Below are positions 35,225 to 42,371 of a DNA stretch of 43,952 nt, one piece after another. Made by a program: the position numbers and the translations under genes. The notes under the pieces are model-generated. The model did no database searches. It was not told the DNA's origin and worked only from the letters and a program-made list of their open reading frames with translations. The stretch's first letter is position 1, and each line of letters begins with the position of its first letter. The stretch comes from Peribacillus deserti (GTDB taxonomy: Bacteria > Bacillota > Bacilli > Bacillales > DSM-1321), in contig NZ_PGUY01000019.1 of assembly GCF_002863585.1 (NCBI RefSeq), positions 1 through 43,952 of the forward strand, written 5' to 3'.

Positions 35225-35353
35225 ATGGATGGCAAAGGTGTAGAATCTCTACATCAAAATAGCTTATCTGCATATCTCTCTTGGCAGCCTGAGTTGCCGT
35301 ATGGTTCAGGCTTCGGGTTCGAAACCCAAAAGGATGGAGCCGCACACAAGTGA
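35225..35353 (+). CDS. Possible 42-aa leader peptide within the SPFH leader
   Basis: ATG 35225 is preceded by GAGGAAGAG at suitable distance and the frame runs 42 codons to TGA 35351. No family is recognised. The frame covers three of the four hairpins in this leader, which would allow translation-coupled folding. It may also be chance. Confidence 0.3.
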   Translation: MDGKGVESLHQNSLSAYLSWQPELPYGSGFGFETQKDGAAHK

Positions 35354-35400
35354 ATGCTCTGGCAATTTTGCAGGTAGGACCTCCATTGCCAACAGCAATT
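35240..35400 (+). promoter_or_regulatory. Hairpin-rich 5' leader of the SPFH gene (candidate structured RNA)
   Basis: Four perfect stems follow each other: GTAGA/TCTAC (35240-35252), GCCTGA/TCAGGC (35287-35311), GGGTT/AACCC (35315-35327) and GGCAAT/ATTGCC (35361-35400) with an inner AGGT/ACCT. I recognise no known riboswitch class and there is no T-box motif. Confidence 0.4.
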
Positions 35401-35445
35401 GATGAGCGGTTCCATCGATAATGTAGATGAAAAAAAGGTGATGGA

Positions 35446-36195
35446 ATGCTTGAAATGATGTTACAGACAGCCGGTATTCTTGTATTAGCAGCTGCCGTAT
35501 GGTTCATAGTAAAAAAGCTGATACGGAGTGTCACGATTTATGAATACGAACGCGGTGTAAGATTTTATAAAGGGAAGTTATCGGATGAACTTGCAGGTCC
35601 GGGTAGATATACGTATTTCACTGCTCATACAAGGATGGAGGTTTTTGATTTAAGACCTGCCATTTTACAGCTTGGCGGACAGGAATTATTAACCTCTGAT
35701 AACTTGAGTGTAAAGATTAGTTTAGGAGTTAAATACCAGATTATGGATCCTAAAGCTCTTCTTTCACAGTATGAAAACTACGAAGAATACCTCTATCTCA
35801 CGGCGCAGCTTAAACTGAGGGAAGTTATATCCACCATTGAACTGGACGAGCTGCTGCAAAGCCGCAAAAGTGTAAATGATAGAGTACTAGAGTTATTAAA
35901 GGAAGATCTAAACCTTGCAGCCTTTTCCATCCAAGCGGTTGACCTTAAGGATATTATGCTCACTGGGGAACTCAAGAAAATATATGCTGAAACAGTAAGG
36001 GTGAAAAAAGAGGCACTTTCTGCACTTGAAAAAGCAAGAGGGGAAAGCGCCGTGCTCAGAAGTCTTGCCAATTCTGCTAAAATGCTTGAGAAAAATCCAG
36101 AACTTGCGCAGCTAAGAGTTATTCACACCATCGAAAGCTCACAGGGAAACACCTTTGTCATACATACAGGAAATGGGCCGGAGCTGAATTCTTAA
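35446..36195 (+). CDS. SPFH / band-7 (slipin-like) membrane protein
   Basis: Length 249 aa. One N-terminal membrane segment (about residues 5-22) is followed by the SPFH domain (about 25-190), with VTIYEYERGVRFYKGK and GPGRYTYF typical of slipins and SLSVKISLGVKYQI-like strands. The C-terminal part (about 175-225) is a charged helix. Slipins scaffold membrane microdomains and often pair with an NfeD protein; no NfeD gene is seen here. ATG 35446 follows AAAGGTGATGG. A hairpin-rich leader precedes it, and repeat A (copy 2) and a terminator follow. Confidence 0.88.
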   Translation: MLEMMLQTAGILVLAAAVWFIVKKLIRSVTIYEYERGVRFYKGKLSDELAGPGRYTYFTAHTRMEVFDLRPAILQLGGQELLTSDNLSVKISLGVKYQIMDPKALLSQYENYEEYLYLTAQLKLREVISTIELDELLQSRKSVNDRVLELLKEDLNLAAFSIQAVDLKDIMLTGELKKIYAETVRVKKEALSALEKARGESAVLRSLANSAKMLEKNPELAQLRVIHTIESSQGNTFVIHTGNGPELNS

Positions 36196-36199
36196 AGGT

Positions 36200-36482
36200 G
36201 ACAAAGAGAACCGCTGATTTTCGCGGACTTTGTTGTGATTGAACCATGGGCTTGAATTCCGCTATAGGATGCTCGCTTTCCGCGGGGCGAGCGGTTAAGC
36301 CTCCTCGTCTTCACCTGCGGGGTCTCACCTGATCGAAAAGCGGAGGACGGTGCTTTTCAAGAAAAGATCAATACCTGCTGCTCCCGCAGTAGTCCCGCAC
36401 CTTACGTCCCAATCAACCTGTTTAACAATTGGGTTGGTTCCAGAACTTTTTAAAGAACAACAATCTTTTAGAAAAAAGCCTT
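36200..36482 (-). repeat. Dispersed repeat A, copy 2 (minus orientation, full length)
   Basis: Read on the minus strand it begins AAGGCTTTTTTCTAAAAGATTG, carries AACAGGTTGATTGGGACG, GCGGGAGCAGCAGGTATTG, a hairpin block TTTTCTTGAAAAGCACCGTC, then CAGGTGAGACCCCGCAGG, GAGGAGGCTTAACCGC, CCGCGGAAAGCGAGCATCC. The same blocks in the same order form copies 1, 3 and 4. Confidence 0.85.
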
Positions 36483-36485
36483 GTT

Positions 36486-36514
36486 AACACAATGGCACCA
36501 GCATTGTGTTTTTT
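36486..36514 (+). terminator. Intrinsic terminator facing the CBO0543 gene
   Basis: AACACAAT / ATTGTGTT, 8-bp stem with a 9-base loop, followed by TTTT on the plus strand. It would stop transcripts coming from the SPFH gene through repeat A. Confidence 0.75.
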
Positions 36515-36519
36515 GTTGT

Positions 36520-37086
36520 TTAAGCTGCTTTTCTTTCAAAGTAAACAAATAAGTTCGTTAACCACTTGGATACCAGCATGACGCTGATGTATCCAGCGAA
36601 CAAATGGATATAGGTTGCGCCTCGATCCAGTTCAAAGATTCCGATCATGGATAAGATGGGTTTAAAAATAAAAGCTAAAAAAGCACATAGAAGCAGGCCA
36701 TACCCATAATAATTTTTCTTTCTTTTAACTGTCCATTGATAGACCAGCATAAAACTCACTGGGATAAATGAAACATCCAGGGCAAAATTCGTAGGGAGAA
36801 AAGGGAAAACTTTATAAGGGTAAAACCAAAGGTTTCGATTGCCGCCCAATGTATCCGTGTATGTAAACCATACATGTACATTTAACCCATAAAAACCGAT
36901 TAGCAGTGCCCTTTTTCTATCAATAAAAAAATAAATAGCAATTAACGGGACAAGAAGCAAAGCACCAATTACCCAGAACTGCCACGTATTAAAATCAGAA
37001 TATCGCTGCCAATACTCAATCCAAGTGTCTGAATACTCCAATTGCATATCTTTTAATTTGTGAATAAGTTGTTCTTGATCAGCCAT
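36520..37086 (-). CDS. CBO0543-family membrane protein
   Basis: Length 188 aa with about five membrane spans and a soluble N-terminus (EQLIHKLKDMQLEYSDTWIEYW). The segment GFYGLNVHVWFTYTDTLGGNRNLWFYPYKVFPFLPTNFALD fits the small CBO0543 family found in Firmicutes, by recall. Its function is unknown. Start ATG 37086 on the minus strand. The gene lies 98 bases downstream of psiE, in the same direction, possibly co-transcribed. Confidence 0.75.
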   Translation of the reverse strand: MADQEQLIHKLKDMQLEYSDTWIEYWQRYSDFNTWQFWVIGALLLVPLIAIYFFIDRKRALLIGFYGLNVHVWFTYTDTLGGNRNLWFYPYKVFPFLPTNFALDVSFIPVSFMLVYQWTVKRKKNYYGYGLLLCAFLAFIFKPILSMIGIFELDRGATYIHLFAGYISVMLVSKWLTNLFVYFERKAA

Positions 37087-37184
37087 CCATTCGACTCCTA
37101 AAGGTCAGTAGTTACGTTTAGTTGTTACCAGATTATTCATTTGTATTCATAGCAGGTGATTTATGCAATTAACGGATTTGCACC

Positions 37185-37610
37185 TTACAATTTCCCTTTT
37201 CTCGCAATCGATGAATTCATGATGTAGAAACTAATAATCAGAACTAAGATTGAGCATGCATACAACAGAGTATGTACCGGGTTTTTATGATAAACAATGA
37301 TTAGCCGGATCATAGCCGTTATCCCGATATAAAGGAAATAACGGATAGGAAAATGATAATCCTCTTTAAAAAACTTAACGATCATGGCAATGAATTCAAA
37401 ATACAGAAAGAAAATCAAGATACGTTCAAGCAATTCGTAGTGAACTTTAAGCTTTTGATTATAAAATGCAAGTTGAAAGAAATAGATGATTTCTTTTGCG
37501 AGCAAAACGCATAGAGTTATGGCAAGAAAAATTAAAGCGGTATTCAAGGCATATTGAAGGATCATGGCAATTGTGAAGTCTTTAAATCGGCGGGTTCTGT
37601 TTTCTTCCAT
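37185..37610 (-). CDS. psiE: PsiE-like membrane protein
   Basis: Length 141 aa from ATG 37610, which follows GGAGGA by 6 bases; a TTG at 37616 would touch that site. Four membrane spans are visible. The centre LLERILIFFLYFEFIAMIVKFF with HFPIRYFLYIGITAMIR is the PsiE signature. PsiE was named in E. coli as phosphate-starvation-inducible, but its molecular role is unknown. The CBO0543-family gene follows. Confidence 0.85.
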   Translation of the reverse strand: MEENRTRRFKDFTIAMILQYALNTALIFLAITLCVLLAKEIIYFFQLAFYNQKLKVHYELLERILIFFLYFEFIAMIVKFFKEDYHFPIRYFLYIGITAMIRLIIVYHKNPVHTLLYACSILVLIISFYIMNSSIARKGKL

Positions 37611-37920
37611 TTTCAATCCTCCATAGTGAGATAGATGGATAAAGGTTTTAGTTCAAGGTTTTAAATCCTGCTCTATATGTTTGAATTCAAAAACCTGAAT
37701 TATTTTTACACCTCTTAATTCTTCCTTTATTTCTAGGAAATATCCTAATATGGGCATAGATTTTAAATCTGGAGCTTAACATAAAAAACTAAATGGTATC
37801 TGCCTAAAAAAGTGATACGGTATGCGGCATTACGGAGATTATGACGGTTCTTTCATATTAGAGAGAAGGTTTAAAAAACAGTAGAGATTCAATTATACCG
37901 GTAGAGAATAAATAGGATAT
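37611..37920. other. Intergenic stretch between psiE and the P-loop remnant
   Basis: About 300 AT-rich bases separating divergent genes; no gene or clear structure seen beyond probable promoter regions. Confidence 0.5.
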
Positions 37921-38211
37921 ATGGGGGCGCTCAATATGGAAGTAAACAGTCCTAAAAGAATTCATATAATTGGCTCCGTTGGCAGCGGAAAAACAACGTT
38001 AGCAAAGGAACTATCCTCAAGACTGAATATCCCGTTTTTTGGGTTAGATAATGTTGCATGGAAAAGGCGTGAAACTAGTGATATCAGAAGAACCGATGAA
38101 GAAAGAGAAGAGTATTTGAATTCTATTGTTCACCGGGTAACGTGGATTATTGAGGGTGTACATAATGAGGAGTGGGTGGCGGATAGTTTTGTTCGAGCAG
38201 ATATCAGGTGA
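37921..38211 (+). pseudogene. P-loop ATPase/kinase-like gene (FlaR / topology-modulation type), cut off by repeat A
   Basis: The first 90 codons are intact: IHIIGSVGSGKTTLAKELS is a Walker A motif, followed by FFGLDNVAWKRRETSDIRRTDEERE and WIIEGVHNEEWV. Relatives are about 170-190 aa. At 38206 the sequence passes straight into repeat A (CAGGTGAGACCCCGC), which supplies a stop at 38209-38211, so the C-terminal half is missing. Recombination or insertion involving the repeat most simply explains this. The start may be ATG 37921 or ATG 37936. Confidence 0.82.
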
Positions 38212-38336
38212 GACCCCGCAGGCGAAGACGAGGAGGCTCACCGCCCGCCCCGCGGAGAGCGAGCATCCTGGAGCGGAAATCCACTTCTTGTTCAATAGCA
38301 ACAAGGTTTGCGAAAACAGCTTTTTTTAAGCAGATG
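38206..38336 (+). repeat. Dispersed repeat A, copy 3 (second half only)
   Basis: CAGGTGAGACCCCGCAGGCG, GAGGAGGCTCACCGCC, CCGCGGAGAGCGAGCATCC, then GTTCAATAGCAACAAGG and CGAAAACAGCTTTTTTT. The left half is missing and it abuts the broken P-loop gene. Confidence 0.85.
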
Positions 38337-38338
38337 TT

Positions 38339-39172
38339 TTATTTTCTAGGAAGAACATAATCAGGATAGTCCGTAATAATCCCGTCGACATCCATATCTA
38401 AGAGGAAGTCTGCTGCCTGCTGGCTTCTTACAGTCCATGAAGAGATCTTTAAATCCAGTGAATGTACTTTAGTGACCAAATCCTCGGATACCAAGCCGTA
38501 GCTGGGATTGAAGTAATCCGCGTAACCGGCAATATCCTTCAATGCTTGGTCAGTAGTATCTTTAGTTGATGAAGTAAGAACACCAATAGGAACACCTGGA
38601 AGAAGTCTGTTCATTAATTTCATAGAATCAAAATTAAAAGATTGAATGATGATCTTCTCGTTTTGAGGCTTGCCTAGATTGCGTTCCATTAATTCTTTGG
38701 CAACTTCTTCTTCAATTCCTGGATATAATTCCGGTGATTTCATCTCGATTAGGATCCCTGTTTTACCATGATAACGGTCAAGGATCTCGTCAAATGATGG
38801 TATTTTTTCTCCCGCGAATTCGCTTCCCTTCCAGCTGCCAGCGTCGAGACTTCGCAGCTCTTCAAAGGTTAAATTCTTAACTGAGCCAGTTCCATTTGTG
38901 GTGCGATCTACAGAGTTATCATGGATAATGACGAGTTCCCCGTCCTTGCTCCGCTGTACGTCAATCTCAATGTAATCGGCTTTCATTTCCACTGCCTTGT
39001 CAAAAGCAGCGATCGTGTTTTCTGGAGCATAACCAGAAGCTCCTCGGTGGGCAACAGTATCCACTTTCATGATTTCCCCGCGTGTTTCAGCTGCTAACGC
39101 TTGATTTGAACTAATCAGCAGCGTTAAAGCAAATCCCATACCCAGAAGTGTTTTCTGTGACTTGTTCCACAT
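38339..39172 (-). CDS. Secreted glycerophosphodiester phosphodiesterase
   Basis: Length 277 aa from ATG 39172, preferred because it gives a compact signal peptide (MWNKSQK, hydrophobic core, SNQALAA cleavage region) and has a GGGGG stretch 9 bases upstream; ATG 39193 is possible. The GDPD barrel follows: AHRGASGYAPENTIAAF with the catalytic histidine and arginine, EIDVQ with metal ligands and HDNSVDRTTNGTG with the second histidine, and near the C-terminus SSWTVRS and DGIITDYP. The enzyme hydrolyses glycerophosphodiesters to glycerol 3-phosphate and an alcohol outside the cell. It stands alone. Confidence 0.9.
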   Translation of the reverse strand: MWNKSQKTLLGMGFALTLLISSNQALAAETRGEIMKVDTVAHRGASGYAPENTIAAFDKAVEMKADYIEIDVQRSKDGELVIIHDNSVDRTTNGTGSVKNLTFEELRSLDAGSWKGSEFAGEKIPSFDEILDRYHGKTGILIEMKSPELYPGIEEEVAKELMERNLGKPQNEKIIIQSFNFDSMKLMNRLLPGVPIGVLTSSTKDTTDQALKDIAGYADYFNPSYGLVSEDLVTKVHSLDLKISSWTVRSQQAADFLLDMDVDGIITDYPDYVLPRK

Positions 39173-39251
39173 TTCTACCAGCCCCCGCTTCATATTTTCT
39201 TTTTCTTACACCTTCATTGTAAAAGTCCAGTGTAAAAATAGGGTGAAGGGG

Positions 39252-39377
39252 ATGTATAAAATGAAAGACAAAATAGTAAAGAAAAATAGGCAGATGCGCT
39301 CACTTTTCTTTACAAACGATTTAAATGGAGCATGGATAGGTTTGATCATCAGTTTTATGAATCTACCAAATAGGTAA
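39252..39377 (+). CDS. Short ORF of about 41 aa running into repeat A
   Basis: GGTGAAGGGG precedes ATG 39252/39261. The frame is basic at first (MKDKIVKKNRQMRS), then hydrophobic (GAWIGLIISFMNL), and stops at the first bases of the next repeat A. It may be the start of a gene truncated by the repeat, or chance. Confidence 0.3.
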   Translation: MYKMKDKIVKKNRQMRSLFFTNDLNGAWIGLIISFMNLPNR

Positions 39378-39428
39378 ACAGGTTGATTGGAATGTAAGGT
39401 GGGAGACTCCTGTGGGAGCAGCGGGTAT

Positions 39429-39592
39429 TGTCCAGCTCCAAGGCTTTAGACCCTAGAGTCAAGCGAATCAGTCCATGAGAAGAAAAACCGCTTCTCACGG
39501 CCTGCTCGTCTTATGCTTGGCTAACGCATAAGTGCGACTAAGCTTCTGTCTTACCAATCAGCAAGTCTTCTTTATCAGGTCTCTGCCTTCCC
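39429..39592 (+). repeat. Repeat B, copy 1 (nested in repeat A)
   Basis: It starts TGTCCAGCTCC, contains GCTCGTCTTATGCTTGGCTAACGC, and ends with CCAATCAGCAAGTCTTCTTT ATCAGGT. The second copy at 39681-39896 has the same start, centre and end. Confidence 0.8.
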
Positions 39593-39680
39593 TAAAATTT
39601 TGTGTTGATAAAAGATGAGCTTATCATGAGAGTTCTTAAACAATGTTAATTGGGAAGGCACCGCTTTCCGCTTTTCGATT

Positions 39681-39896
39681 TGTCCAGCTCCGGACTGACA
39701 CCGCGGGTCTAGCCAATCGCCATTAAAAGGCAAAATCGGCCTTTCACTGCCGCTCGTCTTATGCCGGGCTAACGCACGATGCACAGGATGTGCGAGCCAG
39801 GCGGGGCCACAGGACGTGGCATTACGAGCGTGGTAAGGGCGTCTTCGCTAACACTTGCCAATCAGCAAGTCTTCTTTATCAGGTGTCTGCTTTTCA
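39681..39896 (+). repeat. Repeat B, copy 2 (nested in repeat A)
   Basis: TGTCCAGCTCCGGAC start, AAAAGGCAAAATCGGCCTTT block, GCTCGTCTTATGCCGGGCTAACGC centre, CCAATCAGCAAGTCTTCTTT end. The 88 bases between the two B copies are AT-rich and unrelated. Confidence 0.8.
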
Positions 39897-40125
39897 TTAG
39901 GTTTTGCACCCACTTAAAAAAGATCATCATTCAGCTTTTGGATGGATCTTTTCTTGAAAAGCACCGTCCTCCACTTTTCGGTCAGGTGAGACCCCACAGG
40001 CGAAGCCGAAAGCTCAGCGCCCGCCCCGCGGAAAGCGAGCATTCTCACGTTCCAATCAACCCCTTGTTAAATACACCAAAAATCCTCGAAAACCGCTTAA
40101 ATAAAAGCAGCATTTCTTACATAAA

Positions 40126-40173
40126 TACAATAAAAACGCCAATAGTTAGTGAACAATTGGCGTTTTTATTGTA
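40126..40173 (-). terminator. Terminator of the HxlR-type gene
   Basis: TACAATAAAAACGCCAAT / ATTGGCGTTTTTATTGTA is a perfect 18-bp stem with a 12-base loop. It includes the end of the minus-strand gene. The internal T-run would serve both strands. Confidence 0.8.
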
Positions 40174-40486
40174 TTTCTTCCGGCTCCAGCCAATGCTGCG
40201 ACCATTTTTCAATTTCTTTCATAAGCGGTTCAAAGGAAACACCTTTTTCAGTAAGCGAGTATTCAATTCGCACTGGAGTTTCAGGGAATACTTCTCTCTT
40301 GACAATTCCCTCATTTTCCAGGTCCTTTAACCTCTCTGACAGAACCCTCCCACTTACTCCTATTGCCGATTCAATCGTGCCAAATCTTTGTGGACCAGAA
40401 AGCAGCTGGTAAATAATTAAACCCGTCCATCGCTGGCTCAGGATTGTTATTGCTTTTTCGAATCTTGGACATATTGATTTATCCAT
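40166..40486 (-). CDS. HxlR-family regulator (YodB/CatR type)
   Basis: Length 106 aa. The HxlR winged helix is complete, with CPRFEKAITILSQRWTGLIIYQL, PQRFGTIESAIGVSGRVLSERLKDLENEGIV and ending in the WSQHW segment. The single N-terminal cysteine at residue 6 corresponds to the redox-sensing cysteine of Bacillus YodB and CatR, which repress catDE and are inactivated by quinones and diamide. Here the gene is divergent from catDE, so it is very likely their regulator, though which of YodB or CatR it matches cannot be told by eye. GGAG lies 10-11 bases before ATG 40486. Confidence 0.88.
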   Translation of the reverse strand: MDKSICPRFEKAITILSQRWTGLIIYQLLSGPQRFGTIESAIGVSGRVLSERLKDLENEGIVKREVFPETPVRIEYSLTEKGVSFEPLMKEIEKWSQHWLEPEEIQ

Positions 40487-40560
40487 ATAAACAACTCCTT
40501 GATTTCATTATACAACATTCCAACCTTTTATAACTATATTATATTTTATACAAAAGTTAC

Positions 40561-40589
40561 TTGACGATATCAATTAACTTAAATATAAT
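40561..40589 (+). promoter_or_regulatory. Sigma-A promoter of catDE
   Basis: TTGACG at 40561-40566, a 17-bp spacer, TATAAT at 40584-40589: near-perfect. The expected start falls inside the palindrome at 40591-40607. Confidence 0.8.
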
Positions 40590-40590
40590 A

Positions 40591-40607
40591 ACTTACATAA
40601 AGTAAGT
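40591..40607. promoter_or_regulatory. Palindromic operator over the catDE start
   Basis: ACTTAC-ATAAA-GTAAGT, perfect 6-bp half-sites with a 5-bp centre, starting 1 bp after the -10 box. A related half-site AGTTACTTG sits just upstream at about 40555. It is the probable HxlR-protein target. Confidence 0.6.
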
Positions 40608-40644
40608 AACTAATCAAAAATTATATATGGGAGAGATAAGCAGA

Positions 40645-41037
40645 ATGATGAAGAAACAATATGCAGCAGCAATGTTAAGGGTTTTATTGGGATTAGTTTT
40701 TCTAATCCACGGTTATAGTAAGTTTCAAGGCGGCATTCAAAACACCGCTGGATTTTTTGAAAGCCTGGGTCTTCCCGGGTTCACAGCCTATATAGTTGCG
40801 TCCATTGAGTTAGCAGGCGGGCTGGCCATGATAGTGGGGATCGGGACAAGGTACATTGGAGTTTTATTTGCCCTTATTCTTGCCGGAGCCATTGTAAAAG
40901 TGAAATGGACTGCGGGCTTTTTAGGGAATGGCCAGATGGCTGGCTATGAACTTGATCTTATTTTATTAGTATTATCGATTTATTTTGTAATCAATAATAG
41001 AACCGAACTCGCCTTAGAAAATACATTTCATAAATAA
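40645..41037 (+). CDS. catD: DoxX-family membrane protein CatD
   Basis: Length 130 aa from ATG 40645, 9 bases after GGGAGAG; ATG 40627 upstream has no ribosome site. Four membrane spans and the DoxX pattern are seen: RVLLGLVFLIHGYSKFQGG at the start and SIELAGGLAMIVGIGTRY in the centre. In Bacillus the catDE operon protects against catechol and quinones; the exact role of CatD is not settled. The ring-cleaving dioxygenase gene follows after 28 bases. Confidence 0.87.
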   Translation: MMKKQYAAAMLRVLLGLVFLIHGYSKFQGGIQNTAGFFESLGLPGFTAYIVASIELAGGLAMIVGIGTRYIGVLFALILAGAIVKVKWTAGFLGNGQMAGYELDLILLVLSIYFVINNRTELALENTFHK

Positions 41038-41065
41038 AAATTTCAATTATGGGAGGCAAATAAAG

Positions 41066-41911
41066 ATGGGCTTTCATTCTAAACCAAACATTTATGTTGG
41101 TGAAGTAAATCTTAAGGTATCCAACCTAGAGCGCTCTATCAGGTTTTATCAGGAAGTAATAGGATTTAAAGTGGTGGAACAAACAGATCGAAAGGTGAAA
41201 TTATCTGCGGATGGAAAAACCGTACTATTATCCTTAGAGCAGCCCGCAAATGTAATTCCCAAAGAGAAAAATACGACGGGCTTATATCATTTCGCTGTCT
41301 TGCTGCCAGCCCGTTCCGATTTAGCTGATATCGTGAATCATTTTATTAAGATCGGTCTGCCTATAGGCTCATCCGACCATTTAGTAAGTGAAGCCCTTTA
41401 CTTTTCCGATCCTGATGGGAATGGAATCGAGATATACGCAGACCGAAGCCCTGAAGAATGGACTTGGAGAGGCAGTGAAGTGCATATGACTGTCGATCCG
41501 CTGGACTTTAGGGACCTATTAACCGAGGCCGCACAAGAATGGAAAGGGCTGCCAGCAGGTACGGTCATGGGGCACATCCATTTACATGTATCTGACCTCC
41601 ATAAGGCGCAAGAATTTTATACCAAGGCACTGGGATTTGATGTTGTCAGCCGCTTAGGAAATCAGGCCCGCTTCCTTGCCACTGGCAGATATCATCATCA
41701 TATTGGGATCAATACCTGGGCGGGGGAAGGTGCTCCGGAACCTTCAAAAAATAGTATAGGGTTAAACTGGTTTACATTGATTTACCCAAGCAAGGAAGCT
41801 AGAGAGCAAGCAGTCGAACAATTACGAAGCATCGGTTCAATGGTACATCAAGAAAAGGATGGGTTTATTACATGGGATCCATCGGGCAATCAAATTCTTT
41901 TATTAGTTTAA
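41066..41911 (+). CDS. catE: Catechol 2,3-dioxygenase CatE (VOC superfamily)
   Basis: Length 281 aa, two vicinal-oxygen-chelate domains. The N-terminal domain opens EVNLKVSNLERSIRFYQ and ends with DPDGNGIEIYADR; the C-terminal domain opens GHIHLHVSDLHKAQEFY and holds the HHHIGINTWAGEG motif typical of CatE-like enzymes. It cleaves catechols next to the hydroxyls, using Fe(II). GGGAGG lies 13 bases before ATG 41066, at the long end of useful spacing. The third expected metal ligand near the C-terminus (GNQILLL) is not an obvious glutamate, so the ligand set should not be assumed from XylE. It is co-transcribed with catD. Confidence 0.88.
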   Translation: MGFHSKPNIYVGEVNLKVSNLERSIRFYQEVIGFKVVEQTDRKVKLSADGKTVLLSLEQPANVIPKEKNTTGLYHFAVLLPARSDLADIVNHFIKIGLPIGSSDHLVSEALYFSDPDGNGIEIYADRSPEEWTWRGSEVHMTVDPLDFRDLLTEAAQEWKGLPAGTVMGHIHLHVSDLHKAQEFYTKALGFDVVSRLGNQARFLATGRYHHHIGINTWAGEGAPEPSKNSIGLNWFTLIYPSKEAREQAVEQLRSIGSMVHQEKDGFITWDPSGNQILLLV

Positions 41912-42124
41912 TAAGGGCAGCATGCGGAAGTTTTTTGATGAAAAAGTATCCCGAAAAATATCTGCGCGTTGATAAAAACTGAGCCGGGTGCAGCAGTTTG
42001 AGAGGAAAAGATTACTCCTTTTGGGGAACGTGCGATTATCCGTATAAGACCCCTGAAAGCATAGAGATAGAATAAAGTGCAAATGTTAAATTATTTTACC
42101 TATTAAAAAATTTCTGAATTTTTA
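41912..42124. other. Intergenic stretch after catE
   Basis: About 210 bases with no gene and no clear hairpin-T terminator; ends at the S-box promoter. Confidence 0.5.
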
Positions 42125-42153
42125 TTGACACCAACTAACATACAAGGTAAATT
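42125..42153 (+). promoter_or_regulatory. Promoter of the S-box transcript
   Basis: TTGACA at 42125-42130, 17-bp spacer, TAAATT at 42148-42153; the start would be near 42160, just ahead of the aptamer. Confidence 0.7.
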
Positions 42154-42172
42154 AATAGTTAATTGAATACCA

Positions 42173-42272
42173 TTCTTATCAAGAGAGGTAGAGGGACTGG
42201 CCCGTTGATGCCTCAGCAGCAGACTGTATAGTACTGTGCTAATTCCAGAAGCGTAAAGCTTGAAGATAAGAA
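42173..42272 (+). promoter_or_regulatory. SAM-I riboswitch (S-box)
   Basis: The P1 helix TTCTTATC / GATAAGAA closes the aptamer. The conserved core AAGAGAGGTAGAGGGACTGG, CCCGTTGATGCC and GCAGC follows. It binds S-adenosylmethionine and, when bound, favours the terminator at 42294-42327, turning off the downstream gene. Confidence 0.95.
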
Positions 42273-42293
42273 GAGTAGTGGACTATGATGCCG

Positions 42294-42327
42294 AACCCTC
42301 TTCTTGCAGACAAGAAGAGGGTTTTTA
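42294..42327 (+). terminator. Riboswitch-controlled terminator
   Basis: AACCCTCTTCTTG / CAAGAAGAGGGTT, perfect 13-bp stem followed by T-run. The left arm can pair with the 3' side of the aptamer as antiterminator (GAAGAGT-type bases near 42267-42276). Confidence 0.93.
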
Positions 42328-42371
42328 TTTGCATTACATAATAACCCAGAAAAAGAAAGAAGGTATGAAGA

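Larger units (their letters stand above)
39374..40076 (+). repeat. Dispersed repeat A, copy 4, split by repeat-B insertions
   Basis: Left part 39374-39428: AAACAGGTTGATTGGAATG, GTGGGAGCAGCGGGTATTG. Right part from about 39943: GATCTTTTCTTGAAAAGC, CACCGTCC, CAGGTGAGACCCCACAGG, CCGCGGAAAGCGAGCATTC, ending in TTCCAATCAACCCCTTG. In copy 2 the blocks GGTATTG and ATCTTTTCTTG are adjacent, so the 500 bases between were added inside. Confidence 0.8.

Noticed and set aside
35283-35330. tRNA-like T-arm (GGGTTCGAAACCC)
   Set aside because: The bases around it do not form acceptor, D and anticodon arms; it is better read as one of several leader hairpins.
39779-40330. 183-codon plus-strand frame
   Set aside because: It runs through repeats B and A and antisense to the HxlR-type gene; no coding signature.
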